Positions 15,404 to 22,760 of a stretch of DNA of 26,393 nt are shown here, in pieces (within the stretch, counting starts at the first letter, position 1; each line of letters begins with the position of its first letter). This DNA comes from CAZMNY01 sp964635375 (GTDB lineage Bacteria > Planctomycetota > Planctomycetia > Pirellulales > Pirellulaceae): contig CAZWOU010000091.1 of assembly GCA_964635375.1 (NCBI GenBank), positions 1-26,393 of the forward strand, given 5' to 3'. The translations under genes and the position numbers were made by a program. Under the pieces are notes generated by a model, which did not search any database, was not told where the DNA came from, and saw only the letters and a list, made by a program, of their open reading frames with translations.

Positions 15404-16660
15404 TCACCGCCTACCGTGGATCGCGAGTTCGATCTCTTGGCGGACATCAGGCTCGGTTTCGTTGGCCAACCGTCGTTGTAGTGCCGCGATCGCGTCTTGG
15501 TTGCCAATCCGCCCAAGGGCCCAAGCCGCCGCAGCTCGCACGATGGCCGAGGCGTCCGAAAGCCCAACCGCCAATGAGGGGGTCGATTCCGCCCGGCGCT
15601 GATTGCCGAGCACGACAGCGGCGTTCCTCAAGATTCCCTCCCGTTTGCTCCGCCAAAGCGGCGTGTTTCGAAAACGAGATCGAAAGTCGTCTTCGCCCAG
15701 GCCAAACAACTCGCGAAGCCGCAGAGGGTGGAGGTCGTCTCTCGTCCGGAGTTTTGCGTCGCTCGCCTTGCGTCGCTGGTTCCAGGGGCATACGTCCTGG
15801 CAAATATCGCAACCAAAAGCCCAATCTCCGACCCCTTCGCGAAGCTCCATTGGGATGGCGCCGCGCAGTTCGATCGTCAGGTAACTGACACAGCGGCGGG
15901 CGTCGAGCAGATAGGGAGCTGGGAAAGCGTCCGTCGGGCAGGCGTCGAGGCAGGCGCGACACGTTCCGCAGTGAGTCACTGCGTATGGCGGATCCGGGGT
16001 CAACTCGATATCCGTCAACAACGCGGCCAAGAAAAACCAGCTGCCGTCGTCGCGGTCGATCAGCATGGTGTTCTTGCCGATCCACCCAAGCCCGGCGAGC
16101 CGGGCGTAGTCGCGTTCGAGCAGCGGCGCCGTATCGACGACGCCGCGAACGGCGGCCTCAGGCTCTTCGCTCAAGACAAACTGCTTCAGACGCTTGAGCT
16201 TTGCGTGGATGACGTCGTGATAGTCGCGGCTGCCCTGGGCGTAACGAGCCACTCGACCAAGTCCCTCTGTTGCTCCGCCCCCCTCTGTTGCTCCGCCCCC
16301 CTCTGTTGCTCCGCCCCCCTCTGTTGCTCCGCGCCCCTTTGTTGCTACGTTTGCGCTGCGTTGTCTTGGGCTGGTCTGGGATGGCTGGGCCTGTTGGGCG
16401 AGCTGCGTCTGCTGGGCTGTTTGGGCCGCGGCGTATTCTGCCGTCAACATGATGATTGAACGGACGCCATCCAGGACGAGATTCGGATCGGCGTATGCAG
16501 CTTGTCGTTGTTTGAGGTAGTGCATTTGCCCGTCAAAGCCGGCGTCGAGCCAGGCTTGGAATCGGTCGATTTGCGGGGCCGCGGCAGCCGAGCAAACCTG
16601 GGCGCGAGAGAAGCCTACTTCGCGTGCGGCGGATTTGATTCTCGTGGTCAGGCAGTCCAT
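15404..16660 (-). CDS. queG: Epoxyqueuosine reductase QueG with repeat insertion and HEAT-like C-terminus
   Basis: QueG carries out the last step of queuosine synthesis, reducing epoxyqueuosine in the tRNA wobble position using cobalamin and two 4Fe-4S clusters. The 418-residue product has the ferredoxin-like cysteines C231, C234, C237, C241 (CGTCRACLDACPTDAF), C257, and C284, C287, C291 (CDICQDVCPWN). The cobalamin/active-site region is GVVDTAPLLERDYARLAGLGWIGKNTML (173-200). HEAT-like repeats occupy residues about 345-415. Between MLTAEY (71-76) and GRVARYA (135-141), where homologues have a short loop, lie about 58 low-complexity residues: a Gln/Ala-rich part, then four ATEGGG-type repeats encoded by an 18-base minisatellite. 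The insertion is in frame and the catalytic parts are intact, so the enzyme is probably active. Confidence 0.95.
   Translation of the reverse strand: MDCLTTRIKSAAREVGFSRAQVCSAAAAPQIDRFQAWLDAGFDGQMHYLKQRQAAYADPNLVLDGVRSIIMLTAEYAAAQTAQQTQLAQQAQPSQTSPRQRSANVATKGRGATEGGGATEGGGATEGGGATEGLGRVARYAQGSRDYHDVIHAKLKRLKQFVLSEEPEAAVRGVVDTAPLLERDYARLAGLGWIGKNTMLIDRDDGSWFFLAALLTDIELTPDPPYAVTHCGTCRACLDACPTDAFPAPYLLDARRCVSYLTIELRGAIPMELREGVGDWAFGCDICQDVCPWNQRRKASDAKLRTRDDLHPLRLRELFGLGEDDFRSRFRNTPLWRSKREGILRNAAVVLGNQRRAESTPSLAVGLSDASAIVRAAAAWALGRIGNQDAIAALQRRLANETEPDVRQEIELAIHGRR
16265..16349. repeat. 18-bp minisatellite inside queG
   Basis: Four copies of an 18-base unit (CTCTGTTGCTCCGCCCCC on the plus strand) start at 16265, 16283, 16301 and 16319. 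The fourth has one change, and a degenerate partial fifth copy follows at 16337. The unit is a multiple of three and encodes six residues, so copy-number change would keep queG in frame. Confidence 0.95.
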
Positions 16661-16829
16661 GGCGTGATTCTTGTTGTTATCGGCAGGACCCGCAATTACC
16701 CTGGGAGCAGAGCGATGCTGTGCGGTTAAAGCGATGCTGCGCGCGGCTACATCCCCAACCCGTTGCTAAGCAAATCCTGTCAATGGCGACTCTCGCCGGT
16801 TTCGGATATGTCCATTTGAGGAATATGCC

Positions 16830-17300
16830 ATGAAATCAACTCATCTCGTTGTCGCCCTCTTGGCGGTCTTGTTCGCATCGGCCATGGCCCAGGACGCCCA
16901 AGCCCAACGCCTCTACGGCTATCGCAATGGGTTCGGTCCCGGGGGATACAATGGCTGCGGATCCAGCCTCTATAGTCTTGGACGAATCCCCGTACCACCC
17001 TATTTTGCACTCCATCCTCCTGTCTATTACAGCGGAATCAGGCCCACGACCTACGGCAGTACGCCTTTTGCGAAACGGCCCTCGCGCGTCGATTTTCCGG
17101 TTCACGAACTTCCCGGCCCGGCGGCCAAGCCGACATCCTCACCGGTCCGTTCGGTTCAAGCTCCCAAGGTCGTGTTGAATCCATTCGTCAATTCAAGCGA
17201 AGATCTTGACGTCGAAAAACCCGCCAAGGTCCAGACCGTCCGGGTGATTCTCAACCCCTTCGTCCGCGAGGAAGCCAGCAAGCTGGCGCGAGCTCAGTAG
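16830..17300 (+). CDS. Secreted protein, function unknown
   Basis: The 156-residue product has a Sec signal peptide (MKSTHLVVALLAVLFASAMA, with cleavage likely near AQDAQAQ at about residue 26). A short mature chain rich in Gly, Tyr and Pro follows. Two similar motifs near the C-terminus, VVLNPFV (113-119 region) and VRVILNPFV (137-145 region), look like an internal repeat. Small Tyr/Pro-rich exported proteins like this are frequent in planctomycetes; I cannot name the family. GAGG lies about 8 bases before the ATG. It heads a plus-strand run with the lipoprotein and the SecA-like gene, but with a 130-base gap, so co-transcription is unproven. Confidence 0.75.
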   Translation: MKSTHLVVALLAVLFASAMAQDAQAQRLYGYRNGFGPGGYNGCGSSLYSLGRIPVPPYFALHPPVYYSGIRPTTYGSTPFAKRPSRVDFPVHELPGPAAKPTSSPVRSVQAPKVVLNPFVNSSEDLDVEKPAKVQTVRVILNPFVREEASKLARAQ

Positions 17301-17430
17301 AGCGGTCACGCCGGTTCGGCGCTTTCCTCACCTCACTTTCTTGTTCGATCCGCTATTGGCGGATTCGCTGGGAATCGGTACCTTTCCGCCCCGAAACAAA
17401 AATGGCCCGGTGCGCGGAAGGAGTCCGCCG

Positions 17431-18066
17431 ATGAGCGGCAAGAATTCAGGTCAGCGGTTAGGCAACAAAAGGGCTGCTCGGCCTGCAGTGGCCATGTTGG
17501 CGTTTGCGGCCCTGCTCTGCGGATGCCAAGGTCCTGGTTACGGGACGCCTGACTGGAATTGGGCGCCGGGATCGGGAGCTCGGATTGCGCCGCCGGTAAC
17601 TGGCCGCGGCGCCTACGGCTCGCCAGATCCATACTACCAAAACTCACCTGCGGCGAACGCGACTGGTTCGAGCCGCCGCGCTGACGATCGGCTCTACTCC
17701 CGAACAGAGGCTCCGAACGACAGTGTTTCCCGCGCAGAATATGTCGACCGCGGTCCTTGGAAATCGGGTGGCCGCAAAGAGGGCTCGCTTCGCCTCAAGG
17801 GGGGCATGCCGAAGAGCGGTGAACCGCGGCGATTGCAGATTCAAGACGATCTGACCGAGTTAACGGATTTGCCGGCGTCTCAAGGATTCGGCTCCCCTGC
17901 GCAGCCTGCCTTCGGTGTCAGAACGCCTCGTTCCGGGGCGACCCTGATGTCGCCGAACTCGCGTTCTAGACGCACGCCCTATCGTGAGGACTACGATCGG
18001 GACCTCGACGAGGACCATCGCCGGGCCGCCACGACCGCCGATGCCCGTTGGCGTCAGCGAGACTAG
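17431..18066 (+). CDS. Lipoprotein, function unknown
   Basis: The 211-residue product has a basic N-terminus (KNSGQRLGNKRAARP), a hydrophobic segment and a lipobox-like L-L-C-G-C ending at C32, so it is probably lipidated. The mature part is polar, Pro/Ser/Arg-rich and likely disordered, and ends in a charged tail (YREDYDRDLDEDHRRA). No domain is recognisable. ATG 17431 is chosen because AAGGAG lies 7-8 bases before it; the frame extends 30 codons upstream, but that would bury the signal sequence. The SecA-like gene starts 48 bases after its stop, so the two may be co-transcribed. Confidence 0.75.
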   Translation: MSGKNSGQRLGNKRAARPAVAMLAFAALLCGCQGPGYGTPDWNWAPGSGARIAPPVTGRGAYGSPDPYYQNSPAANATGSSRRADDRLYSRTEAPNDSVSRAEYVDRGPWKSGGRKEGSLRLKGGMPKSGEPRRLQIQDDLTELTDLPASQGFGSPAQPAFGVRTPRSGATLMSPNSRSRRTPYREDYDRDLDEDHRRAATTADARWRQRD

Positions 18067-18114
18067 ACGCGAGAGGGCGCCCTGCGCGCACCATCGTTCA
18101 ACAAGGGGCAAGCC

Positions 18115-20058
18115 ATGCTCCCACTCGTTCTATCGCCGAGCGCCTTACGAGGCAGACTTTGGCAAGGCCGCCAAATGGTGGCTCGAATCAACGATCTGGA
18201 AGCTCGCTATGAACCGCTTGATCGTCGTGAAATCTGTCGAGAGAGTCTGTCGCTAAAGTATCGCGCCGGATGCGGCGAGCCGTTGGCGGCGATGTTGCCG
18301 GAGGCATATGCCTTAGTGCGGGAAGCGTCACGGCGGGCAAAAGGCATGCGGCATTACGACGTCCAAGTGCTGGGCGGGGCGATTCTTTTTGCCGGCGCGG
18401 TTGCCGAGATGCAGACTGGCGAGGGCAAGACGCTGACGGCCACGCTGCCCATGTATCTGGCGTCGTTGGCTGGCATGGGCGCCCACCTGGCTACGGCAAA
18501 CGACTACTTGGCGGCCCGCGACGCCGAGATCATGCGGCCAGTCTATGAGTTACTCGGGCTCGATGTCGGAGTGGTGGAGGCATCGACACCCAGGCCACAG
18601 CGCCGCTTGGCCTATCACGCCGACCTGACCTACGGCACGGCCAAGGAGTTCGGTTTCGATTTCCTCCGCGATCGATTGTTCGGCGACGACCTGGACGACA
18701 GCGCTCCGTCCGCGTCGCTTCGCAGCATGCTGGGCCAGGCCTCGGTCGACGGGCGCCGCAACATCGTCCAGCGAACTCGCCATTTTGCCTTGGTCGACGA
18801 GGCCGACAGCATCCTGATCGATGAAGCGAGAACGCCACTCATCGTCAGTTCGCTGCCCGGCGACGACGACCTTCAGCGGATCGCCCTCTATCGTTGGGCG
18901 TCCAGTGCAGCGGTCGATTTGGAACAACCATCGGACTACTCGTATGACGCGAAACTCAAGCAAGCCGTGCTGACCAATGACGGAAGACGCCGCGTTCGCC
19001 AACGCCTGACGCCAGAGGCGCTTGCAAGCGTTGAGATGTTTGAGATGTATCAACAAGTGGAGTGCGCGCTGAAGGTGAATCACGAGTTTCAGCGAGACCG
19101 CGACTATGTGGTTCGCGATGGCGAGGTGGTGATTGTCGATGAGTTCACTGGGCGCACGGCGGAAGGCCGCAAATGGCGGCAGGGAATTCACCAAGCCGTA
19201 GAAGCTAGGGAGGGCTTAGAAATAACGAACGACGCCGGCGAGGCGGCTCGAGTGACGATTCAGAATTTCTTCCTGGGGTATCAGCAACTTGCGGGCATGA
19301 CCGGTACAGCCTCGAGTTCTCGTCCAGAGTTTCGGCGAATCTACTCCCTTCGAGTCGACGTGATTCCCACCCACAATCCGTCCCAACGCGAACATCAGTG
19401 CGACCGAGTGTTCATCGACGCGACTCATAAATGGCGAGCCGTCGCCGAGCGAGTCGCGGAACTGCACGGGCAAGGGCGGCCAGTGCTTGTGGGAGCGAAA
19501 TCGATCGATCGTTCCGAAACACTATCGGAAGAGTTGACGCGTCACGGCCTTCCTCACGATGTGCTCAACGCGCGCCAGCTCAAACACGAAGCGGCCCTGG
19601 TCGCCGCTGCTGGACAGCGAGGGCGAATCATCGTTGCCACCAACATGGCTGGGCGGGGCACCGATATTGAGTTGGGTGAAGACGTGCTGTCGCTCGGCGG
19701 CTTGCATGTCATTGGCACAGAGTTGCACGATTCCGCTCGTATCGACAGGCAGCTGATTGGGCGGTGCGGTCGCCAGGGGGATCCCGGCTCTTACGAACAA
19801 TTCATGTCGATGGACGACGAGATTCTGGCGACGGGACTGGGAGCCGATAAGGCGATTTCATTGCGCCGGCAAGCTGCCGAGTTCGCCGACGACGATGGAA
19901 AGCAACTGGCCCAATTCGCTCCGCTCTTTCGCAAGGCTCAACGCCGTGTTGAACTTGCCCATTTTCGCAGCCGAAAGCTTCTGCTGCAGGTCGAGAAGCA
20001 ACGCCAGGAATTGCAAAAACAGATGGGACAAGATCCCTATCTCGAGGCGGCTCAGTAA
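18115..20058 (+). CDS. Short SecA-like translocase ATPase lacking the C-terminal part
   Basis: The 647-residue product has the SecA motor nearly complete: PEAYALVREASRRAKGMRHYDVQVLGG, Walker A MQTGEGKT (99-106), DEAD box VDEADSILIDEARTPLI (227-243), a preprotein-binding domain ending VIVDEFTGRTAEGRKWRQGIHQAVEAREG, MTGTA (395-399), NMAGRGTDIELG (510-521), and QLIGRCGRQGDPGS, where canonical SecA has QLRGRSGRQGD. Only about 95 residues follow, ending inside the long scaffold helix (FRKAQRRVELAHFRSRKLLLQ). The rest of SecA (remaining scaffold with two-helix finger, wing domain and zinc tail, about 250 residues) is absent. The ATG has AAGGGG at a good distance. This is probably an accessory SecA beside a full-length one elsewhere. 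The stop is clean, and no continuation was noticed in another frame. Confidence 0.93.
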   Translation: MLPLVLSPSALRGRLWQGRQMVARINDLEARYEPLDRREICRESLSLKYRAGCGEPLAAMLPEAYALVREASRRAKGMRHYDVQVLGGAILFAGAVAEMQTGEGKTLTATLPMYLASLAGMGAHLATANDYLAARDAEIMRPVYELLGLDVGVVEASTPRPQRRLAYHADLTYGTAKEFGFDFLRDRLFGDDLDDSAPSASLRSMLGQASVDGRRNIVQRTRHFALVDEADSILIDEARTPLIVSSLPGDDDLQRIALYRWASSAAVDLEQPSDYSYDAKLKQAVLTNDGRRRVRQRLTPEALASVEMFEMYQQVECALKVNHEFQRDRDYVVRDGEVVIVDEFTGRTAEGRKWRQGIHQAVEAREGLEITNDAGEAARVTIQNFFLGYQQLAGMTGTASSSRPEFRRIYSLRVDVIPTHNPSQREHQCDRVFIDATHKWRAVAERVAELHGQGRPVLVGAKSIDRSETLSEELTRHGLPHDVLNARQLKHEAALVAAAGQRGRIIVATNMAGRGTDIELGEDVLSLGGLHVIGTELHDSARIDRQLIGRCGRQGDPGSYEQFMSMDDEILATGLGADKAISLRRQAAEFADDDGKQLAQFAPLFRKAQRRVELAHFRSRKLLLQVEKQRQELQKQMGQDPYLEAAQ

Positions 20059-20172
20059 AGCTTGCCCAGACCGGATCGGGCGCCGCCAACTGGACCGCGG
20101 CACGATCACGCCCTTTCAGTTCTCCCGCCACTCAGCCTTGCCAGTCCGGCCAGTGTCGGGCAAGATGCTGCG

Positions 20173-21285
20173 ATGGCATCTGATTCGAATCTCACTGAAC
20201 AAGGCGACTCGGGGACGTCGGCAGCCGACGGTCGCCGCCCGCCGCCCGCCGTTGCCCCGCTGTACATCGGTGACTTGCTTGTCGATCCGCCTCTGCTGCA
20301 AGCTCCTATGGCGGGCTTCACGAACTATGCGTTTCGACAGGTGGTGCGCGAATTTGGCGGCGCCGGGTTGCTCGCCACGGAGATGGTCAGCGCGCGTGGT
20401 TTCGATTGGCAGGCTCGCGAGAAGGCCGAGCACCCAGAGCGGCTTTGGGGGGTTCGTGAGGAACCGCGACCGTTGGCTGTGCAAATGTGGGACAACGATC
20501 CAGAAACAATGGCTCGTGTCGGTCGACGATTGGTCGAGGAGTTCAAGGTCTCGGTTGTCGATATCAACTTCGGCTGTCCGGTGCGCCAAGTCAGCGAGAA
20601 GGCGGGCAGCGGATCCTACTTGCTCGGCGAACCTGACCGCATGGGACGCATTATCGAAATGGTCGTCAAGGCCTGCGAGCCGACTCCCGTAACCGCCAAA
20701 ATTCGCCTGGGCTGTACGCGCGACCATAAGAACGCCGTCGATGTCGCCCAGGTGGTTGAGGGCGCCGGAGCATCCGCGCTCACGGTGCATGGCCGAACGG
20801 CTGAGGACTTCTTCAAAGGGAATGCCGATTGGGATGAGATCGCGCGGATCAAGCCTCACTTGCAGAGCATCCCTTTGATTGGAAACGGCGACTTGGATTC
20901 GGCTGAGGCGGTCCTTGAGGCGTTCCGCCGCTACCCGGTCGATGGCGTGATGATTGCTCGAGCCGCGCTGGGCAAGCCCTGGTTGTTCGCCCAAGCCAAG
21001 GCGGCTCTGCTTGGCGAGCCCGTCCCGCCCGACCCGACTCTGCACGCTCAGATGCAGTGCTTGTTGCACCATTTTCAACTGGTCGTCCAACGCTTCGGTG
21101 AGACGAAAGGAACAATGTTGATGCGGAAGTACGCCTGCTGCTACGCCCAAGGGCGACGCGGAGCCCGTAAGTTTCGAACCTATGTCGCCAAAGTCGATTC
21201 CGCAGCCGATTTCCGTCGAATCGTCGAGACCTGTTTTCCTCGCGATTCCGATGCGGCGCCGGAGCCAGGTCGGCGCGAACAATAG
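20173..21285 (+). CDS. dusB: tRNA-dihydrouridine synthase, DusB-like (second of two)
   Basis: This flavoprotein reduces specific tRNA uridines to dihydrouridine. The 370-residue product has a 25-residue polar N-terminal tail, then APMAGFTNYAFRQVVREFG (44-62), ATEMVSARG, DINFGCPVRQVSEKAGSGSYLL (130-151) with catalytic C135, VTAKIRLG with K176, LTVHGRTAEDFFKGNADW, IGNGDLDSAEAV and RAALGKPWLFAQ. The frame extends upstream to 20062, but ATG 20173 gives a normal length. It differs clearly from the other Dus in this window, so the two are not a recent duplication and may modify different positions. It follows the SecA-like gene on the same strand after 114 bases and is convergent with the lactonase-family gene. 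The DusB label is by general resemblance. Confidence 0.92.
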   Translation: MASDSNLTEQGDSGTSAADGRRPPPAVAPLYIGDLLVDPPLLQAPMAGFTNYAFRQVVREFGGAGLLATEMVSARGFDWQAREKAEHPERLWGVREEPRPLAVQMWDNDPETMARVGRRLVEEFKVSVVDINFGCPVRQVSEKAGSGSYLLGEPDRMGRIIEMVVKACEPTPVTAKIRLGCTRDHKNAVDVAQVVEGAGASALTVHGRTAEDFFKGNADWDEIARIKPHLQSIPLIGNGDLDSAEAVLEAFRRYPVDGVMIARAALGKPWLFAQAKAALLGEPVPPDPTLHAQMQCLLHHFQLVVQRFGETKGTMLMRKYACCYAQGRRGARKFRTYVAKVDSAADFRRIVETCFPRDSDAAPEPGRREQ

Positions 21286-21321
21286 CCTATTCCCTTCAAG
21301 CCTTCTGCTTAACTCCGCAGG

Positions 21322-21351
21322 GAAGAGCGCGAGAGGAATGACTCTCTCTTC
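21322..21351. terminator. Possible bidirectional terminator between convergent genes
   Basis: GAAGAG (21322-21327) pairs with CTCTTC (21346-21351) and AGAG (21332-21335) with CTCT (21342-21345), leaving a 4-base bulge and a 6-base loop. It lies midway between the convergent dus and lactonase-family stops. There is no strong T run, so the call rests mainly on position. Confidence 0.35.
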
Positions 21352-21360
21352 TCTCAGCAC

Positions 21361-22632
21361 TCAACCGCTTGTTTTGGCGAGATCGAGAAAGACAATGCTC
21401 GAAGGGTTGCCCACCGGCGCGTAATGACCGGTAAAGCCGAGGCTGCCGGTCTTCCGATCAACGCGGAACACGGCAATGCTGTCGGCTCGCTGATTGCAGC
21501 AATAGAGAAACTTGCCGCCGGGGTCGAAGTTGAAACTGCGGGGGTAGTTTCCGCGCGTCCACTCTTCACCGACATATTTCAGAGCGCCGCCAGAGCCAAT
21601 GGAGAAGATCCCCACGCTGTCGTGCAGCCGATTGCCCACATAGACAAACCGGCCATCTGCTGAGACCAAAATCTCCGAACAGAAGTTGCTGCCGGCGAAC
21701 CCAGGCGGCAGGGTGGAAATGGTCTGCTTCGCAGTCAATCGCCCGCTGGAGGCTTCGTAGTCAAACAACACGATCGTCGAGCCCTCCTCCTGGATGGAGT
21801 AGAACCAACGCCCGTTGGGATGAAAGTAGAAATGCCTCGGCCCGTCGCCAGGCGGCAGCGAGACAGAGGGTGGATCATTCGCTCTCAGCAGCCCCTTCTT
21901 TTCGTCGAATTTCCAGACGAAGATCTTGTCGAGGCCCAAGTCGACATGCAGCACAAAACGCCCCGCTGGATCGGCTTGAATCATGTGGGCGTGAGTCCGA
22001 TCGTGCCCGCTGAACGCGAAGCTGCCGGGCGGCGCGTTGACCGCCTTGGTCGGGCCAATCTCGCCCTCATCACTCTTGACGTCAGTGGCTGGCCCCAAGC
22101 GGCCGTCTTTCAGGATTGGCAGCACCGAGACTGAGCCGCCAAAATAGTTGGCCACCAGGGCGAAGCGTCCCGACGGATGGATGCTGACATAGGTCGGACC
22201 GGCCCCTCCCGAGGGAACCGCATTGAGCTGTCTTAGCCTTCCGTTCTTCGGATCGACTGCGAATGCACTAACCGTGCCTTCCTTGTTCGCGCCCACTTGA
22301 TCTGTTTCGTTGGTGGAATACAGCCGAGTTCCAAGGTCGTTCAAAGCCAAGCAACTTGGGCTTGTGCCCATCCGCTGAACGCCAAGCGGCTTCATCGCCC
22401 CGGTCGTTCGGTTCACTTCGAAGACGTGAATGCCGCGACCGTTCCCGGGCGGTAGATCGACTTGGGTGTCAAGCACGTCCTGGAGCGGCGAACTGAACGT
22501 GCCGACATAGGCGAGTAGCGGTCCAGTCGAACTCGACTGTGCCAGCAGCGGATTCTCCATCAGGGCCGACATCCCCCCCATCGCCACAGAGTTCTTCAAA
22601 AACGATCGTCGAGAGCCATCGAGTGGAACCAT
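21361..22632 (-). CDS. Lactonase-family beta-propeller protein, Tat-exported
   Basis: The 423-residue product matches the lactonase family (six-phosphogluconolactonase-like, seven-bladed propeller). It has repeated blade motifs: LAYVGTFSS (39-47), GIHVFEVNRTTGAMKPLG, TYVSIHPSGRFALVANYFGGSVSVLP, HAHMIQADPAGRFVLHVDLGLDKI, PRHFYFHPNGRWFYSIQE, EILVSADGRFVYVGNR and PRSFNFDPGGKFLYCCNQRADSIAVF. A twin-arginine signal (SRRSFLKNSVAMGG, 7-20) indicates export of the folded protein, so the cytoplasmic pentose-phosphate reaction is unlikely; the true substrate is unknown. The gene lies 128 bases after the symporter on the same strand. No strong ribosome site is seen at ATG 22632. Confidence 0.9.
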   Translation of the reverse strand: MVPLDGSRRSFLKNSVAMGGMSALMENPLLAQSSSTGPLLAYVGTFSSPLQDVLDTQVDLPPGNGRGIHVFEVNRTTGAMKPLGVQRMGTSPSCLALNDLGTRLYSTNETDQVGANKEGTVSAFAVDPKNGRLRQLNAVPSGGAGPTYVSIHPSGRFALVANYFGGSVSVLPILKDGRLGPATDVKSDEGEIGPTKAVNAPPGSFAFSGHDRTHAHMIQADPAGRFVLHVDLGLDKIFVWKFDEKKGLLRANDPPSVSLPPGDGPRHFYFHPNGRWFYSIQEEGSTIVLFDYEASSGRLTAKQTISTLPPGFAGSNFCSEILVSADGRFVYVGNRLHDSVGIFSIGSGGALKYVGEEWTRGNYPRSFNFDPGGKFLYCCNQRADSIAVFRVDRKTGSLGFTGHYAPVGNPSSIVFLDLAKTSG

Positions 22633-22712
22633 CGGTGAAACAACCTGTCTGTTTGGGTAGCGGTATGATCAGACTCGCGGCGTCCCAGCCCAGCCAAGCT
22701 TTCTTCAGCGAT

Positions 22713-22742
22713 GCCCTTCTTAGCAAGGCCCTTCTTAGCAAG
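22713..22742. repeat. 15-bp exact tandem duplication
   Basis: GCCCTTCTTAGCAAG occurs twice in direct succession (22713-22727 and 22728-22742) in the spacer between the symporter stop and the lactonase-family start. Confidence 0.85.
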
Positions 22743-22760
22743 GCCCACTCGATCGAATCG

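Noticed and set aside
16265..16349. CRISPR-like array
   Set aside because: Units are contiguous, with no spacers, and lie inside the queG coding frame.
18550..19194. Minus-strand frame opposite the SecA-like gene
   Set aside because: Antisense to conserved ATPase motifs; no ribosome site or recognisable sequence.
20116..21360. 414-codon minus-strand open frame covering the whole second dihydrouridine synthase gene
   Set aside because: It is fully antisense to a well-supported gene, has no recognisable domain, and such long antisense frames are expected in GC-rich coding DNA.
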